From assembly GCA_009784725.1 (NCBI GenBank), contig WQXS01000001.1, positions 1 to 64,000 on the forward strand: 64,000 nt of DNA, read 5' to 3'. The notes below the pieces were generated by a model, which was given only the letters and a program-made list of their open reading frames with translations, made no database searches and had not been told where the DNA came from. Position numbers and translations under genes: made by a program. The DNA is from Oscillospiraceae bacterium. GTDB taxonomy: Bacteria; Bacillota; Clostridia; Oscillospirales; Oscillospiraceae. Positions 17,927-27,242 of the stretch are shown here, piece by piece (within the stretch, counting starts at the first letter, position 1; each line of letters begins with the position of its first letter).

Positions 17927-20900
17927 AAAACAGTGACATTTGGCTGGAGTCGGGGAGGTCTTTCAGGGCTCCCAGTTGCTTTAGCTTGTCGAGGTTGGTT
18001 TTGTTTACTCCGGGGCAGGCTGCGGAGATTTCGTCTATTGAGATGAAGGTTTTTCCTTTTCTGTTTTCTTCAAGAGTTCTTGCTGCGGTTTCACCGAGTC
18101 CCGAAACAGCAAGGAACGGGGGGCGCAGTGTGGTTTCATTAATTATTAGAAAGCTCTCTGCTGCAGACTCGTATAGGTCGATGCTTTCAAAACTGAATCC
18201 TCTGAGGTAATATTCGTAGCATGACTCCAGTGTTGTAAGGAGTTCTCCCTCTTTTCCTTTTCCGGCTTTTGCTTCGGGGATTTTGTTAAGTTCGTTTATT
18301 TTATTGCGTACCTTGTCTATTCCCTGTGTCATAAGCTCGGCATCGAAGCTTTTTCTGCGCCTGTAGAAATGTGCGCTGTAAAATTCGAGCGGTTTGTGTA
18401 CTTTAAACCATGCGATTCGAAATGCCATCATAACATATGCGACTGCGTGTGCTTTAGGGAAAAGGTATTCGATTTTTTTTGCTGATTCTATGTACCATGA
18501 GGGGATTTTCATCTGCTGCATTTGTTTTTCCGTGCCTTCGGGAAGTCCCCGTCCTTTTCTGACACTTTCGGAGATTTTGTATGCTTCTCTTTCCTGCATT
18601 CCTTTTGATATTAAGTATAGCATGATATCGTCGCGGCTGCTGATTGTGCCGTCAACAGTTGCTTTTTTTGAAAGTATAAGCTCTTTTGCGTTTCCTGCCC
18701 AAACTCCTTCACCGTGCGAGTATCCCGATAATCGTACCAGCATGTCGAAGTTGTCGGGTTTTGTGTCGCTGAGCATCTGGCGTGTAAAGGGTGTGCCGAA
18801 CTCGGGGATGCCGATTGAGCCTGTTTCGCCGATTATTTTATCATTATCGGAGATTCCGATTCCCATGGGTGATGAAAATATTGCCATTGTTTGCGGGTCA
18901 CCAAGGTCGATATCATCGGCGTTTATACCTGTCATGCCTTCGAGCATTCTGAGCATTGTCGGATTATCATGGCCGAGCAGGTCAAGCTTAATTAAATTAT
19001 CTTCGATATATCTGTATTCAAAATGCAGTGTAATTGTGCCTTTTTCCTTGTCGTCGGAAGGGTAATGAGCGGGAGAAAAATCTGTAACATCGAGATTTTG
19101 CGGAATAACTATAAGTCCGCCGGGATGCTGGCCTGTTGTTTGTTTTACACCAACGCAGCCGGTAATGAGGCGGTTTTCTTCGGCTTTTGTTGCGGTGCGG
19201 TTATGTTTTTCAAGATATTCCTTTACAAAACGAAATGCATTTCGTTCCTGAACTGTTCCGATTGTTCCCGCTCTGAATACGTATTCGTTTCCGAACATTT
19301 CGGATGTGAATTTGTGGGAGATGCTGAGGTGCTCGTTTGCGATATTCAGGTCGATGTCGGGGACTTTTTCTCCGTCGAAGCCCATAAATGTTTCAAAGCG
19401 TATGTTAAAACCGTCTTTTATATACGTTGTACTGCAGTTTGGACAGAGCTTGTCCGGCATGTCTGCGCCGCAGGCAAAATCATGTGAATCAGAGGACCTG
19501 TCCCCTTGTGTCATGTCCGGATTTTCTGTGGGGAATTCGGCTGTTTTGCATTTGGGGCAGAGGTAGTGTGAGGGAAGAGGGTTGACTTCTGTTATTCCTG
19601 CTAAGTGTGCAACAAAGGATGAGCCGATGCTGCCTCTTGAGCCGACACGGCTTCCCTGCTCCTTCAGGTATGCGACAATTTTCTGCGCTGCAATGTATAT
19701 AACATCATATTCGAGCCTGAGTATGTCGTTTAATTCGTACTCAATTCTTTTTATTATTAATTCATGCGGGTTTTCACCATACAGCTCCCGTGTTTTATCG
19801 AGTACGAGGTTTTCCAGGGTTTGTGCGCTTCCTTCAAGCATTGGCGGGAAAAGTTTCTTCGACGGCGGAAGCGGGTTGACGTTTTCGCACATATCTGCTA
19901 TTTTCTGCGGGTTTTTTACTACAACCTCCAATGCTTTTTCTTCGCCAAGATAACTGAACTCAAGGAGCATTTCATCGGTTGTTTTAAAATAGAGCGGCAT
20001 CTCACTGTCTGCGTCGCTGAAACCCCTTGAGTTTTGCAGAATTGTCCTGTATATTTCGTCCTCGGGGTTGAGGAAATGCACATCTCCCGTTGCAACTACG
20101 GGGATGCCGAGGGTTTCACCCAGCTTGACCATTTCCTTGTTAAATGCTCTTAGTTCGTCTTCATTTTTTGCTTTCGGGGTTTCTTCGTAAAGCATAAACA
20201 TATTATTGCAAATGGGCATTATTTCGAGATAATCGTAAAATCTTGCGATTCTATGCAGTTCTTCGGTTTCAGTTTGATTGATTATTGCGCGGAATACTTC
20301 GCCTGCTTCACATGCCGAGCTTATGAGCAGACCTTCTCTGTGTTTTTCGAGTAAGCTTTTGTAAATAATCGGTCTTCCGTCGTAAAATTCTATATGGCTT
20401 TTTGTAATTAGCTTATATAAATTTTTAATACCGGTTTGGTTTTTGACGAGTATCACTATGTGGTTGTTTTTTCTGCGCTTTCTCTTTGAAGAACCATCCT
20501 CTCCGGCGGTTTCGTCGTTGCGGAAGTAGCCTTCAACACCGTAGAGGATTTTTATTTTATCACCCAGTGATTTTGATATGCCTGCGGCGACGGGGAAGGA
20601 GTGGACAACGCCGTGGTCGGTTATTGCAATTGCAGGATGCCCCCAGTCTACTGCTCTTTTTATTACGTCCTCGATGTCCGTAAGGGCGTCCATTGCCGAC
20701 ATTTTTGTGTGAAGGTGGAGCTCTACGCGTTTTTCTTCGGCGGTATCGGTTTTCTGCTCCTTTTGATATGGGAATATATTTGTCGGGACAAGAGTAAGCT
20801 CACTGTCGAATTTTTTGATGTGCAGTGTTCCCGAAACGGTGAGACTCATGCCTTTTTTTACAGAATTAATTATTTTTTCAGCGTTATCTTTTTCCCCGTA

Positions 20901-21458
20901 AGGCATAAAGCTTGACACATTTATACTGCCTGTATGGTCTGTCATGTCGAAGTCCAAAACCCATGAGTTGCTTTTTTCGATTTTCCGGCTTCTGACGAGG
21001 AATACTTCACCTCTGATGGTTACTTTCCCATCATCGAGTGATATTTCTCCCATTGGGGTGGGTTTTGTTTTTGTGACACGGCCCATTATTGGCTTTGCGA
21101 TGTTGCTTTGGGGGGATAGCTTACCTGTTGCAACGCTTGCAGAGCCATCGGAGCCGCCTGAGCCGCCGGGGTTGCCGGAGCCACCGGAGTTGAAGCCTGA
21201 ACCGTTTGGAGAAATGTCGCTGCTTGTGCTTGCTGCGTTTATTGTGACGGTTTTTATTTCAAATTCGTTTGAAATGAGATTTTCGATTATGCCTAATTCA
21301 TATGGAGGAATCGGTTTCGGGACGGTAAGTGATATCTCCATTTTTGTTTTTGCAGGGTTAACGGATGCATAAGTAACCCGCGCATCCGTAAGGTCGGTGG
21401 CGAGTCTGTCTGATTCTTTTATAAACGGGAACATTTCATATAATGGTATCGGGTTCAT
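17925..21458 (-). CDS. polC: DNA polymerase III alpha subunit, PolC type, lacking exonuclease domain
   Basis: This is the replicative Gram-positive polymerase at 1177 residues, against about 1430 usually. Order: N-terminal region, a Gly/Ser-rich linker, OB fold, PHP first half (HLHTKMSAMDA, AITDHG), PHP second half (SSACEAGEVF, ATGDVHFLN), zinc finger (CPKC...CPNC) and polymerase core with VPDIDLN and LDLLGHDNPT. The DnaQ-like proofreading domain that normally interrupts PHP is absent: YGVEGYFRND runs through a short basic linker to NHIVILVKNQTG. An in-frame palindromic repeat lengthens the zinc-finger loop near residue 650. It overlaps ispG by 4 nt. The gene is otherwise intact. Confidence 0.93.
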   Translation of the reverse strand: MNPIPLYEMFPFIKESDRLATDLTDARVTYASVNPAKTKMEISLTVPKPIPPYELGIIENLISNEFEIKTVTINAASTSSDISPNGSGFNSGGSGNPGGSGGSDGSASVATGKLSPQSNIAKPIMGRVTKTKPTPMGEISLDDGKVTIRGEVFLVRSRKIEKSNSWVLDFDMTDHTGSINVSSFMPYGEKDNAEKIINSVKKGMSLTVSGTLHIKKFDSELTLVPTNIFPYQKEQKTDTAEEKRVELHLHTKMSAMDALTDIEDVIKRAVDWGHPAIAITDHGVVHSFPVAAGISKSLGDKIKILYGVEGYFRNDETAGEDGSSKRKRRKNNHIVILVKNQTGIKNLYKLITKSHIEFYDGRPIIYKSLLEKHREGLLISSACEAGEVFRAIINQTETEELHRIARFYDYLEIMPICNNMFMLYEETPKAKNEDELRAFNKEMVKLGETLGIPVVATGDVHFLNPEDEIYRTILQNSRGFSDADSEMPLYFKTTDEMLLEFSYLGEEKALEVVVKNPQKIADMCENVNPLPPSKKLFPPMLEGSAQTLENLVLDKTRELYGENPHELIIKRIEYELNDILRLEYDVIYIAAQKIVAYLKEQGSRVGSRGSIGSSFVAHLAGITEVNPLPSHYLCPKCKTAEFPTENPDMTQGDRSSDSHDFACGADMPDKLCPNCSTTYIKDGFNIRFETFMGFDGEKVPDIDLNIANEHLSISHKFTSEMFGNEYVFRAGTIGTVQERNAFRFVKEYLEKHNRTATKAEENRLITGCVGVKQTTGQHPGGLIVIPQNLDVTDFSPAHYPSDDKEKGTITLHFEYRYIEDNLIKLDLLGHDNPTMLRMLEGMTGINADDIDLGDPQTMAIFSSPMGIGISDNDKIIGETGSIGIPEFGTPFTRQMLSDTKPDNFDMLVRLSGYSHGEGVWAGNAKELILSKKATVDGTISSRDDIMLYLISKGMQEREAYKISESVRKGRGLPEGTEKQMQQMKIPSWYIESAKKIEYLFPKAHAVAYVMMAFRIAWFKVHKPLEFYSAHFYRRRKSFDAELMTQGIDKVRNKINELNKIPEAKAGKGKEGELLTTLESCYEYYLRGFSFESIDLYESAAESFLIINETTLRPPFLAVSGLGETAARTLEENRKGKTFISIDEISAACPGVNKTNLDKLKQLGALKDLPDSSQMSLF
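19486..19522. repeat. Palindromic repeat inside polC zinc-finger loop
   Basis: A copy of the repeat core (GACCTGTCCCCTTG) with outer CATG ends lies in frame in polC. It encodes roughly DMTQGDRSSDSHD between the two zinc-binding cysteine pairs, where other PolC proteins have a short loop. Confidence 0.65.
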
Positions 21459-22546
21459 TGATTTTCCTTTGATATAAGCTCTATCAGTTCGTTTTTAAGT
21501 ATTTCAATCGGGGCTTTTTTTATAGTTTCACCTTTTGCGAAAAGTAAACCTTCGGTTGTGTTTGAATTGGCTGTGCCTGCGCCTGTGCCGGTGCCTGTGT
21601 TCATGCCTGCGCCTATGCCGGCGATACCGAAGTCTGCCTGTTTTGCTTCTCCCGGACCGTTGACAGCGCATCCCATTATTGCGACAGTCAGGTTTTTGTC
21701 TCCATGCCAGTTGAGTAACTCTTCTGCTTGCCGGCTGAGCAGTTCATCAACTTCATCTGCGATTTTTTGTATATCGATATTGCAACGGCCGCAGGTGGGG
21801 CAGGATATTATTTCTATTCCCGGGCGGAGATTCAAGGCTGTAAGTATTGTTTTTGCTGCTTTTATTTCCCTTACCGGGTCGGCTGTCAGAGAGACTCTGA
21901 TTGTATCACCTATACCATCGAGCAGGAGGGTTCCTATTCCCATTGAGCTCTTGATAATCCCGCTATATTCGGTGCCTGCTTCGGTTATTCCAAGATGAAG
22001 CGGGTAGTTTGTTTGTTCGTGAAGTAAGCGGTAAATTTTTACTGTAAGAGAGACGCTTGATGTTTTTGCAGAGAGCCAGATATTGTCAAAGTCGTACCGG
22101 TTCAATAATTTTACATGACCCATTACACTTTCGACCATTGCTTCTGCTGTTACGCCGTTATATTTTGCGAGAAGTTCTTTTTCGAGGCTTCCGCTGTTTA
22201 CACCAATACGTATCGGGATGTTTTTTTGATTACAGGCATCGGCAACCTTTTTTACATTGCTGTCTCCTCCGATGTTGCCGGGGTTTATGCGTATTTTATC
22301 GGCTCCTGCTTCGATTGCTCTCAGAGCAAGCTTGTGGTTGAAATGGATATCTGCAACAAGCGGGATTGTGATGTTTTCCTTTATTTTTGTAATTGCGTCT
22401 GCTGATTCCATGTCGGGTACTGCAACACGGATTATATCGCATCCGATTTCTGCAAGACGGTTAATCTGCTCTGTTGTTGCTGCAACATCGGAGGTGCGGG
22501 TGGTTGTCATGGATTGGATTGTTATTTTTTGGGATTTTTTAATCAT
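21455..22546 (-). CDS. ispG: 4-hydroxy-3-methylbut-2-en-1-yl diphosphate synthase
   Basis: IspG (GcpE) makes HMBPP from MEcPP in the MEP isoprenoid pathway, using a 4Fe-4S cluster. The 363-residue protein has the family start (SMTTTRTSDV), the TIM-barrel motifs ADIHFN and RINPGN, and the cluster cysteines in SCPTCGRC and later GCAVNGPGE. Near the C terminus a Gly/Thr repeat stretch (GAGMNTGTGTGAGTA) is inserted where relatives have a short turn. It overlaps polC (4 nt) and rseP (8 nt). dxr, of the same pathway, is two genes upstream. Confidence 0.95.
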   Translation of the reverse strand: MIKKSQKITIQSMTTTRTSDVAATTEQINRLAEIGCDIIRVAVPDMESADAITKIKENITIPLVADIHFNHKLALRAIEAGADKIRINPGNIGGDSNVKKVADACNQKNIPIRIGVNSGSLEKELLAKYNGVTAEAMVESVMGHVKLLNRYDFDNIWLSAKTSSVSLTVKIYRLLHEQTNYPLHLGITEAGTEYSGIIKSSMGIGTLLLDGIGDTIRVSLTADPVREIKAAKTILTALNLRPGIEIISCPTCGRCNIDIQKIADEVDELLSRQAEELLNWHGDKNLTVAIMGCAVNGPGEAKQADFGIAGIGAGMNTGTGTGAGTANSNTTEGLLFAKGETIKKAPIEILKNELIELISKENQ

Positions 22547-23612
22547 ACATCCCTATAATACTTTCTCCGCCGATCAATTTTACCACATCGTTATAAACGA
22601 TAAAGACCATTAGGCATATCAGTAAAATGAATGCTCCGGTGTTTATGTATCCTTCGTATTTTGGGTCGAGCTGTTTGCGGGTGATTTTCTCGATTATCCA
22701 TGTCAATATGACGAAAAGTATTCTGCCGCCGTCCATTGCGGGTATTGGCAATAGGTTAATCACCGCCACGTTAACGCCGATAAATGCCATAAAGAATACA
22801 ATGCTCCCGATGGCGGCAGTAGTTGTCGGTGCCTGCTGTCCTATGGTATTCATTGCGCTGACTATCCCGACGGGTCCCGATACGTCCTGAATGCTTGCCG
22901 CTCCGCTGATCATCATTGCAATGCTGACACGTATCATTCTTACGAAGCTGTATGTCTGATAACCGGAGTATTTAAGTGTTTCCCATAAATTTCCTTTTGT
23001 TGTTGCGAAATATATCGAATAGCGATATTGCTCTTCACCGTCAACGATGTACGGGCGGTGTTGGTATTCGACCATCTGTCCGTTACGGTCAATGGTGAAG
23101 GTTATCTGTTTGTCGGCATTTAAGTGTGAAAAGAGGACAAAGTCATCATAATAAAAGAGTCTTTCACCGTTTAATGCCACGATTCTGTCGCCGGGGCGAA
23201 GCTCGCTTTCTCCCGCTTCCGGGAATCTGTCTGTCACTTCGGCGATTGTTGTGCTCATGAAGCCCTCTGCTCCAAGGGTCAAAAAGAAGACAATAATGAA
23301 TGCGGAAATAAGGTTTGCCGCGCTTCCTGCGGCGAGAATTACGATTCGTTTCCAGCGTTTCTGGCTGAGAAATGAGCGGGGGTCGGGCTCGTCACCTTCC
23401 TCATGCTCGCCCTCCATGGCGCAAAAGCCGCCGAACGGCAGTGCTCTTAAGGAATATAATGTTTCTTTGCCTTGTTTCTTAAGCAGCTTCGGCCCCATGC
23501 CGATGGCAAACTCATTTACCTTAACACCAAGCGCTTTTGCCGATATATAATGCCCAAGCTCATGAATGGCAATAATTATTCCAAATGCTAGAATTGCTAA
23601 TATTATATACAT
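22539..23612 (-). CDS. rseP: Site-2 protease RseP
   Basis: This 357-residue intramembrane zinc metalloprotease (M50B) has HELGH in the first helix (residues 17-21), a PDZ domain (about 115-200; LRPGDRIVALNGE) and the third zinc ligand in INLLPIPAMDGGRI. Four membrane helices are expected. In Firmicutes it cleaves membrane-bound anti-sigma factors and signal-peptide remnants. It sits between dxr and ispG, its usual place in this cluster. Confidence 0.93.
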   Translation of the reverse strand: MYIILAILAFGIIIAIHELGHYISAKALGVKVNEFAIGMGPKLLKKQGKETLYSLRALPFGGFCAMEGEHEEGDEPDPRSFLSQKRWKRIVILAAGSAANLISAFIIVFFLTLGAEGFMSTTIAEVTDRFPEAGESELRPGDRIVALNGERLFYYDDFVLFSHLNADKQITFTIDRNGQMVEYQHRPYIVDGEEQYRYSIYFATTKGNLWETLKYSGYQTYSFVRMIRVSIAMMISGAASIQDVSGPVGIVSAMNTIGQQAPTTTAAIGSIVFFMAFIGVNVAVINLLPIPAMDGGRILFVILTWIIEKITRKQLDPKYEGYINTGAFILLICLMVFIVYNDVVKLIGGESIIGMYD

Positions 23613-23673
23613 AGTCTTACTCCCTTCGGTCGTAAGCCATTGGGAAATTCAATTGCGTATATGAATTTCTGCA

Positions 23674-24801
23674 TTATCTTTTTCCTTTTAGTGCTTTTTC
23701 GATTTCTTTTGGGATGTCGTTGAAGGTTATTATACCACATAAAAAGTCGGAGACGGCTTTTTCGTTTGCGGAGTTTAGGATTGCGCAGGCGTTTTGGCCT
23801 TTTTTTGCGGCGGTGTAGGCGAGGTTGAGGCAGGGGAAGGTGGTGGTGTCGGGTTTTTCGAAGGTGAGGGTGCCGATTTCGGTCAGGTTTAGGGGTTTTG
23901 TCAGGGACGGTTTTCTGTCCGGATAGGTGAGTGCGTATTGAATCGGTTGGCGCATGTCGGGGTTTGAGAGCTGGGCGATTACGCTGCCGTCTTCGAATTC
24001 TACCATTGAGTGAATTATGCTTTGCGGGTGAATGAGGACTTCTATTTTATCGGGGTTGATGTTAAACAGGTGCATGGCTTCAATTAACTCAAGTCCTTTG
24101 TTCATCAGTGTTGCAGAGTCTATTGTTATTTTGCTTCCCATGTTCCAATTCGGGTGCTTTAATGCTTCTTCGGGGGTTATCTTTTCGAGTTCTTCTATGG
24201 TCTTACCGCAAAATGGTCCACCGGAAGCTGTAAGGATGATTTTTTTTATTTTAGGATGTGCTGTTTGGTTAGGTTGGTTTTGTGTGGTTCGGTTTTGGTT
24301 CGGTTGACTTTGTAATGACGAAGTTCCTGCAAGGCACTGGAAGATTGCAGAGTGTTCGGAATCGACGGGGATTATTTCCGCTCCGTGCTTCCGTGCTGCC
24401 TGCATTACTGTTTCGCCGGCACAGACGAGGGGTTCTTTATTTGCAAGGGCTATTCTCTTACCTGTTTTCACGGCTGCAAGAGTCGGTTCGAGTCCAGCCT
24501 GCCCTGCGATTGCGGTAACAATTATATCAGCACCGCTGTCGTTTGCGGCTGTTATCTGACCATCCATCCCGGCGAGAACCTGTGTTTTATTGCCTTGAAT
24601 GCGTTTTCGCAATTCTGCTGCAGCGTTTTCATCATATACAGCAACGAGCTTCGGGTTAAATTTATGTATCTGCTCTTCAAGTAAATCAATGCTACTGTTT
24701 GCCGTGAGTGCATTTATTTTTAGTCCTAAATGCTCTGCAACCTCAAGGGTCTGCCGCCCTATAGAGCCTGTTGAACCAAGAATTGTAATTGTTTTTTTCA
24801 T
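23674..24801 (-). CDS. dxr: 1-deoxy-D-xylulose 5-phosphate reductoisomerase
   Basis: DXR converts DXP to MEP, the committed step of the isoprenoid pathway. The 375-residue protein starts with KTITILGSTGSIGRQTLEV (NADPH site) and has substrate and metal residues in PVDSEHSAIFQ, LTASGGPF and ATLMNKGLE. A Gln/Asn/Thr-rich insertion of about 20 residues (around QPNQNRTTQNQPNQT) separates the IFQCL and IKKIILTASGG motifs that are nearly contiguous in relatives. The ATG at 24801 with a GGAG site is preferred; a longer frame reaches into the inverted-repeat element upstream. Confidence 0.94.
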   Translation of the reverse strand: MKKTITILGSTGSIGRQTLEVAEHLGLKINALTANSSIDLLEEQIHKFNPKLVAVYDENAAAELRKRIQGNKTQVLAGMDGQITAANDSGADIIVTAIAGQAGLEPTLAAVKTGKRIALANKEPLVCAGETVMQAARKHGAEIIPVDSEHSAIFQCLAGTSSLQSQPNQNRTTQNQPNQTAHPKIKKIILTASGGPFCGKTIEELEKITPEEALKHPNWNMGSKITIDSATLMNKGLELIEAMHLFNINPDKIEVLIHPQSIIHSMVEFEDGSVIAQLSNPDMRQPIQYALTYPDRKPSLTKPLNLTEIGTLTFEKPDTTTFPCLNLAYTAAKKGQNACAILNSANEKAVSDFLCGIITFNDIPKEIEKALKGKR

Positions 24802-24816
24802 ATTTTTAATATCTCC

Positions 24817-24944
24817 GGGGTGTGCAGGGATGGGTATAAAATTCAATTCCTATCGTGAAGCTCGCATCCGTGCTCCCAATCACGCGCTCCGCATCCGTGC
24901 TGCGCTCTACATAATTCAATTTTATACCCATCCCTACACACCCC
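24817..24944. repeat. 128-bp inverted-repeat element between cdsA and dxr
   Basis: Arms 24817-24848 and 24913-24944 match as reverse complements at 30 of 32 positions (outer ends GGGGTGTG / CACACCCC). The centre repeats CGCATCCGTGCT twice. It has no coding capacity and resembles a miniature mobile element or a large RNA hairpin in the cdsA-dxr transcript. Confidence 0.75.
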
Positions 24945-24952
24945 TAATTCAA

Positions 24953-25855
24953 TCAATATATTACCGCAGGAACCAACAACACCAGCAGGTACATTACCGG
25001 GGCGCAGAAGGTCATGCTGTCGAAGCGGTCGAGAGCGCCGCCGTGGCCGGGCATAATTTTCCCGTAATCCTTTATGCCGCATTTTCGTTTAAAAAATGAA
25101 AACACAAGGTCACCGAACTCGGTTATAACTGCTCCAATGATTCCGTAGAGTATCAGAGCGGGAAATACGACGGTCAGTGATGTTGTGCTTGAAAGGATTA
25201 TCCCGTATATGAGCATCCCGAGAGTACCGACGATTACACCGCCTACGCAGCCCTCTATTGTTTTGTTCGGGCTGATTGTCGGAAATGCCTTTGTTTTCCC
25301 CATTGTTACCCCTATGAAATATGCTCCCGAGTCTGTCATAAATGCCGCTATAATCGGCAGCAGTACAAACAGGTGACCGTACGGCATGGTTTTTAAGCTT
25401 ACAAGAGCTGAGAGCATAAATGGTATCAGCATCCCTGCGGCGAGAGCTACCGGGATTTGGAAAAACTTAAGCTGTGTTCCTTTTTGTATTGCTTTTTTAC
25501 TTTTATATGTCAGAACAAATTCGATTAGCAGCTCGCATATGAAAATAAAGAATATTGCAAGCAGCATTGTTATTTGAAGCAGATTTGCAAGGTTTTCGTA
25601 ATATACGGCTCCGCCGTCTCCTGCACTGTATCTGATAATATTGCTTATATATACCGCAAGCGGGGTAAATGCGGCTGCGATTATCGTGTAGACAAATACT
25701 CTTTTGTTGATTATTTTTACCGCACACAAAAGCTCATGAGCGGCGATTGCGCTTATCACAGAAATAACGAATGTCAGTATTACCGGCGGGAAAATAAATA
25801 AAATTGCAAAAAAAACCGGAAGGAGTATTGCAGCAACTATTATTCGTGTTTTCAT
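24953..25855 (-). CDS. cdsA: Phosphatidate cytidylyltransferase
   Basis: CdsA makes CDP-diacylglycerol from phosphatidate and CTP for phospholipid synthesis. The 300-residue protein has about eight membrane helices and the C-terminal family signature KRKCGIKDYGKIMPGHGG followed by LDRFDS. It overlaps uppS by 4 nt. Order uppS-cdsA-dxr is standard in Firmicutes. Confidence 0.94.
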   Translation of the reverse strand: MKTRIIVAAILLPVFFAILFIFPPVILTFVISVISAIAAHELLCAVKIINKRVFVYTIIAAAFTPLAVYISNIIRYSAGDGGAVYYENLANLLQITMLLAIFFIFICELLIEFVLTYKSKKAIQKGTQLKFFQIPVALAAGMLIPFMLSALVSLKTMPYGHLFVLLPIIAAFMTDSGAYFIGVTMGKTKAFPTISPNKTIEGCVGGVIVGTLGMLIYGIILSSTTSLTVVFPALILYGIIGAVITEFGDLVFSFFKRKCGIKDYGKIMPGHGGALDRFDSMTFCAPVMYLLVLLVPAVIY

Positions 25856-26613
25856 TTCACTCCTCCGTAGCGTCTTTCTCTTGATTGGTATTCAATGATT
25901 GCCTTGTCAAGTTCGTTTTCGTCAAAGTCGGGCCATAGGGTATCGGTAAAATAAAATTCGGAGTATGCCGATTGCCAGAGCAGAAAGTTAGAAAGGCGCT
26001 TTTCTCCGCTTGTTCTTATAACAAGATCGGGGTCAGGAATGGCAGCAGTATAAAGGTGCTTTGAAAACTCTTCTTCTGTCATTGACTCCTTTTGCACTCT
26101 TTCGGTAAGTAAGCTCTGTACAGCTCTGAGTATTTCGGTGCGGCTGCCGTAGTTAAGGCAGATGTTCACTTGAACGCCTTCAAATTTTTTTGAGATTTCT
26201 TCGGTTTCTTTTATTAAAGCTTGGAGCTTTGGGGAAAGGACTGTTGTGTCGCCGAGGAATTTCATTTTTACCCTGTCACGTTCCATTTTCTCTATTGATT
26301 CATGAAGGTATTTTTCCAGGAGTCCCATTATTGCGCTTACCTCGTCCTCGCCGCGAGACCAGTTTTCTGTCGAAAATGCATAGACTGTGAGGTATTTAAT
26401 ACCGATGTTTTTACAATATGTTGCAACACGGCGGAAGGTTTCTGCGCCTGCGGCATGGCCTGCGGTGCGGGGAAGAGCACGCTTTGCCGCCCAACGCCCG
26501 TTGCCATCAAGGACGATGGCAATATGAGTTGGAAGCTCATGAGGATTCCATTTTGTTGATTTGGAAGCAGAAGACCTGTCCCTCTGCTTCCTAAATAAAT
26601 TCATAAAAAACAT
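25852..26613 (-). CDS. uppS: Isoprenyl transferase (undecaprenyl diphosphate synthase)
   Basis: UppS builds the C55 carrier lipid for cell-wall synthesis. The 253-residue protein contains LDGNGRWAAKR (diphosphate-binding; the usual first Met of this motif is Leu), YAFSTENW, and the C-terminal DLVIRTSGEKRLSNFL. The N-terminal extension (KQRDRSSASKS) is encoded by a palindromic repeat inserted in frame at 26562-26591. The ATG at 26613 follows the frr stop directly; a second ATG lies at 26604. Neither has a strong ribosome site, so translation is probably coupled to frr. Confidence 0.93.
   Translation of the reverse strand: MFFMNLFRKQRDRSSASKSTKWNPHELPTHIAIVLDGNGRWAAKRALPRTAGHAAGAETFRRVATYCKNIGIKYLTVYAFSTENWSRGEDEVSAIMGLLEKYLHESIEKMERDRVKMKFLGDTTVLSPKLQALIKETEEISKKFEGVQVNICLNYGSRTEILRAVQSLLTERVQKESMTEEEFSKHLYTAAIPDPDLVIRTSGEKRLSNFLLWQSAYSEFYFTDTLWPDFDENELDKAIIEYQSRERRYGGVK
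26562..26591. repeat. Palindromic repeat in the uppS N terminus
   Basis: Perfect 8-bp arms GGAAGCAG (26562-26569) and CTGCTTCC (26584-26591) flank the core AAGACCTGTCCCT. The arms differ in sequence from other family members but remain complementary. Confidence 0.8.
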
Positions 26614-27159
26614 TTAGATTTCTTTGATTTCGGCTTCTTTCTTAGTTGCTATTTTGCTGATTTCGTCGGTGTATTTATCGGTTAGTTTTTGAAGGTCCTT
26701 TTCCGTGACTGTAAGGTCGTCTTCCGTGATTTCACCGGTTTTCTTCTGAGCTTTGAAGTTTTCGACTGCTTCACGTCTGATATTTCTGATTGAAACCTTT
26801 GAGTCTTCGGCTTGCTTGTGAATTTGTTTGATAAGCTCCTTGCGGCGTTCTTCGGTCGGCTGCGGGAACTGCAGGCGGATGACTCTGCCGTCGTTTGCGG
26901 GTGTGATACCGAGGTCAGAGGTTAAAATCGCCTTTTCAATGGGTTTGAGGCTTGTTGCATCCCAGGGGGATATCATAAGAGTCCTTGGGTCGGGTGTTGA
27001 AACTCCGGCAATCTGATTAATTGGTGTAGGTGTTCCGTAGTAATCGACTTTAATCTGATCAAGAATTGACGGATTTGCGCGTCCTGCACGAACAGTAGTG
27101 TAGTTGCTTTGCAATGCTTCAATAGTCTTTTGCATTTTACTTTCATATTCGTCGTACAT
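26614..27159 (-). CDS. frr: Ribosome recycling factor
   Basis: RRF splits post-termination ribosomes together with EF-G. The 181-residue protein shows the family pattern RAGRANPSILDQIKVDYYG, NQIAGVSTPDPR and the C-terminal helices ending in KKEAEIKEI. Start at 27159 has GGAGG 5 nt upstream; the frame can be extended to a TTG inside that site, which I reject. It follows pyrH, as in most bacteria. Confidence 0.95.
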   Translation of the reverse strand: MYDEYESKMQKTIEALQSNYTTVRAGRANPSILDQIKVDYYGTPTPINQIAGVSTPDPRTLMISPWDATSLKPIEKAILTSDLGITPANDGRVIRLQFPQPTEERRKELIKQIHKQAEDSKVSIRNIRREAVENFKAQKKTGEITEDDLTVTEKDLQKLTDKYTDEISKIATKKEAEIKEI

Positions 27160-27193
27160 ATTTTCCTCCAAAATATATATTTATTTTTTTTTA

Positions 27194-27232
27194 GGTGCTG
27201 ATGAAAATATAAAATATACTATCATCAGCATC
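27194..27232. other. Stem-loop between pyrH and frr
   Basis: GGTGCTGATGA (27194-27204) pairs with TCATCAGCATC (27222-27232), with a 17-nt A/T-rich loop. It has no downstream T run on the minus strand, so it is not a classic terminator and may stabilise the pyrH mRNA end. Confidence 0.5.
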
Positions 27233-27242
27233 TTATATACTA

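Noticed and set aside
27194..27232. Rho-independent terminator between pyrH and frr
   Set aside because: On the minus strand the stem is followed by an A run, not T; frr also has no separate strong promoter that I can see.
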